This document shows positions 34,690 through 36,435 of a stretch of 36,435 nucleotides of DNA, piece after piece. The notes under the pieces are model-generated. The model made no database searches. It was not told where the DNA came from and saw only the letters and a list, made by a program, of their open reading frames with translations. The stretch comes from Alphaproteobacteria bacterium (GTDB lineage Bacteria; Pseudomonadota; Alphaproteobacteria; SHVR01): contig SHVR01000028.1 of NCBI GenBank assembly GCA_009694185.1, forward strand, positions 1 through 36,435, given 5' to 3'. The number at the start of each line of letters is the position of its first letter. Within the stretch, counting starts at the first letter, position 1. A program made the translations under genes and the position numbers.

Positions 34690-35777
34690 TCAGAAACGAC
34701 CACTTTTGGGATATAGTCTTGTGACATGGCCCATCTTGCGGCCGGACAGCGCCTCGTGCTTGCCATAGAGATGCAGCTTGGCGTCGGGCTCGGCGAGGAT
34801 GGCGGACCAGCGCTCCACCTGGTCGCCCAGCAGATTTTCCATCACCGCGTCCGAATGGCGTTCGGGCGAGCCGAGCGGCAGGCCGCAGATGGCGCGCACG
34901 AACTGTTCGAACTGGCTGGTGGCGCAGGCGTCGATGGTCCAATGGCCGGAATTATGCGGCCTTGGCGCCACCTCGTTCGCCAGCACTTGGCCGTCCTGGG
35001 TGACGAACATCTCGATGGCAAGGAGGCCGACGAGATCGAGCGTTTGGGCGATCTTGAAAGCCAGGCCCTCCGCCGCCCGCGCCACCGCTGGGTCGATGCG
35101 GGCCGGTGCCAGGGTCTCGGCCAGGATATGATTGGCATGCCGGTTCTCCACCGGCACATAGGCGCGTGCCTGACCGTCGAGGCCGCGCGCCACGATCACC
35201 GAAATCTCGCACGCGAAGTTGATGAAGCCTTCGAGGATGCCCGAGTCCGCCCCCATCCGCCGCCAGGCCTCGTCGGCGGCCATGCCGGCCCCGATCATCA
35301 CCTGGCCCTTGCCGTCATAGCCCATGCGCGTGGTCTTGAGGACCGCCGGCCGGCCGAGCGCCTCTAGACCGAGGGCGAGTGCCGCCACGTCGTCCACGGC
35401 CCGCCAGGGCGCGGTCGCGATGCCGATGCCGTTCAGGAATTCCTTTTCCACGACCCGGTTCTGGGCGACGCGGAGCGCGTTCCAGTCGGGCCTGACCGGC
35501 ACTATATCGGCGAGCAGGCGCACACTCGCATGGGGAATGTTCTCGAACTCGAAGGTGACGACGTCGACACTGGCGGCGAAGCGTTCGAGGGCACCATGAT
35601 CGTCATAGCCGGCGCATGTGGTGGCCCACGCCACTTGGCTCCCGGGGCTGTCCTTCTCCGGGCAGAAAATGTGCGAGCGATAGCCGAGTTCGGCCGCGGC
35701 CAGCGCCGTCATGCGGCCCAATTGGCCGCCGCCCAGGATGCCGATGACGGCGCCGGGCGCGATCGGGTCTCGCTTGG

Positions 35778-35781
<4 letters not shown>
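34690..35781 (-). CDS. purK: N5-carboxyaminoimidazole ribonucleotide synthase
   Basis: This 363-residue ATP-grasp enzyme of de novo purine synthesis carboxylates aminoimidazole ribonucleotide with bicarbonate and [19 protein letters not shown] opens the protein. [14 protein letters not shown] is the ATP-grasp loop, EFENIP is typical of PurK, and [18 protein letters not shown] is the metal/substrate region. The start is the TTG at 35781, which overlaps the purE stop as TTGA, indicating translational coupling; the open frame runs to 35832 inside purE. Its product is the substrate of the adjacent PurE. Confidence 0.95.
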
Positions 35782-36275
<494 letters not shown>

Positions 36276-36289
36276 TCGAGCGACCCCTT

Positions 36290-36435
36290 ATACCAGGTCT
36301 CGATGATCGAAACCGATCATCGAGACGCCCTCAAACGCCGGGCGCGCGCTCCCAGCACTTGGCTTTCGCCGCATCGGCGGCGCGGCGCGGTCGCGCCGGC
36401 CAAGCCTCGATGAGTCAAGCTCATCGAGGCTTAGT
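36290..36435. repeat. 146-bp hairpin repeat, right copy (inverted)
   Basis: This is the same 146-bp element as at the left end, in opposite orientation. Hairpin B has arms 36297-36309 and 36314-36326, identical to the left copy except for the loop. Hairpin A has arms 36402-36414 and 36420-36432. Its outer base pairs differ from the left copy in compensating fashion (AAGC/GCTT here, AACT/AGTT there). The 36-codon frame between the hairpins is also kept (36303-36413, plus). The copy lies directly upstream of purE, so hairpin B could sit in the purE leader if transcription starts beyond it. Confidence 0.85.

Overview
The window is GC-rich, almost gap-free bacterial chromosome. The gene set (COQ9-family protein, ETF-ubiquinone oxidoreductase, a family-4-like uracil-DNA glycosylase of alphaproteobacterial style, MEP-pathway IspE, two soluble lytic transglycosylases) suggests a ubiquinone-using, respiring alphaproteobacterium, perhaps near Rhodospirillales. 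That placement is inference from protein style only. I saw no rRNA, tRNA, CRISPR array, prophage, transposase or toxin-antitoxin gene. No stretch longer than about 175 bases lacks a gene or a named element.

Both ends are 146-bp copies of one repeat in inverted orientation (1-146 and 36290-36435). Each carries two strong hairpins, and one stem differs between copies by paired, compensatory changes. The window is therefore probably an assembled contig that stops at dispersed repeats. The genes between are ordinary chromosomal ones, so a 36-kb mobile element is unlikely.

Layout. 174-2421: amidase and glutathione S-transferase, divergent. 2497-4031: a decayed molybdopterin-binding (xanthine/CO dehydrogenase type) large subunit, followed by a DUF2064 protein and a convergent moaB. 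5173-7866 (minus): lytic transglycosylase and uracil-DNA glycosylase. 8022-13046 (plus): ETF-QO, a TPR lipoprotein, ispE (no canonical start codon) and a two-domain cold-shock protein. 13071-17242 (minus): typA and a second lytic transglycosylase. 17355-20000: pepN. 19997-21561 (minus): phytanoyl-CoA-type dioxygenase and an AlkA-type glycosylase. 21613-24192 (plus): SnoaL-like protein, Crp/Fnr regulator, alpha/beta hydrolase, GNAT acetyltransferase.

24185-32606 is a compact acyl-CoA catabolism island in three transcription blocks: SDR and HCCA-isomerase-like protein (minus); MaoC-like hydratase, acyl-CoA dehydrogenase, NDP-forming acyl-CoA synthetase and dienoyl-CoA-reductase-like SDR (plus); TauD/TfdA-type dioxygenase and crotonase (minus). 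Together they could activate, desaturate, hydrate and oxidise an unidentified carboxylic acid. Several of these enzymes lack canonical catalytic residues.

32711-34189 (plus): TusA-like protein, peptide deformylase and a COQ9-family protein. 34237-36275 (minus): a four-helix membrane protein, purK and purE.

I did not find a clear new defence or mobile system. The most useful leads are the paired-hairpin repeats, the ATC position at the ispE start, the in-frame hollowed-out dehydrogenase, the glycosylase lacking two Fe-S ligands and the unusual acyl-CoA island.
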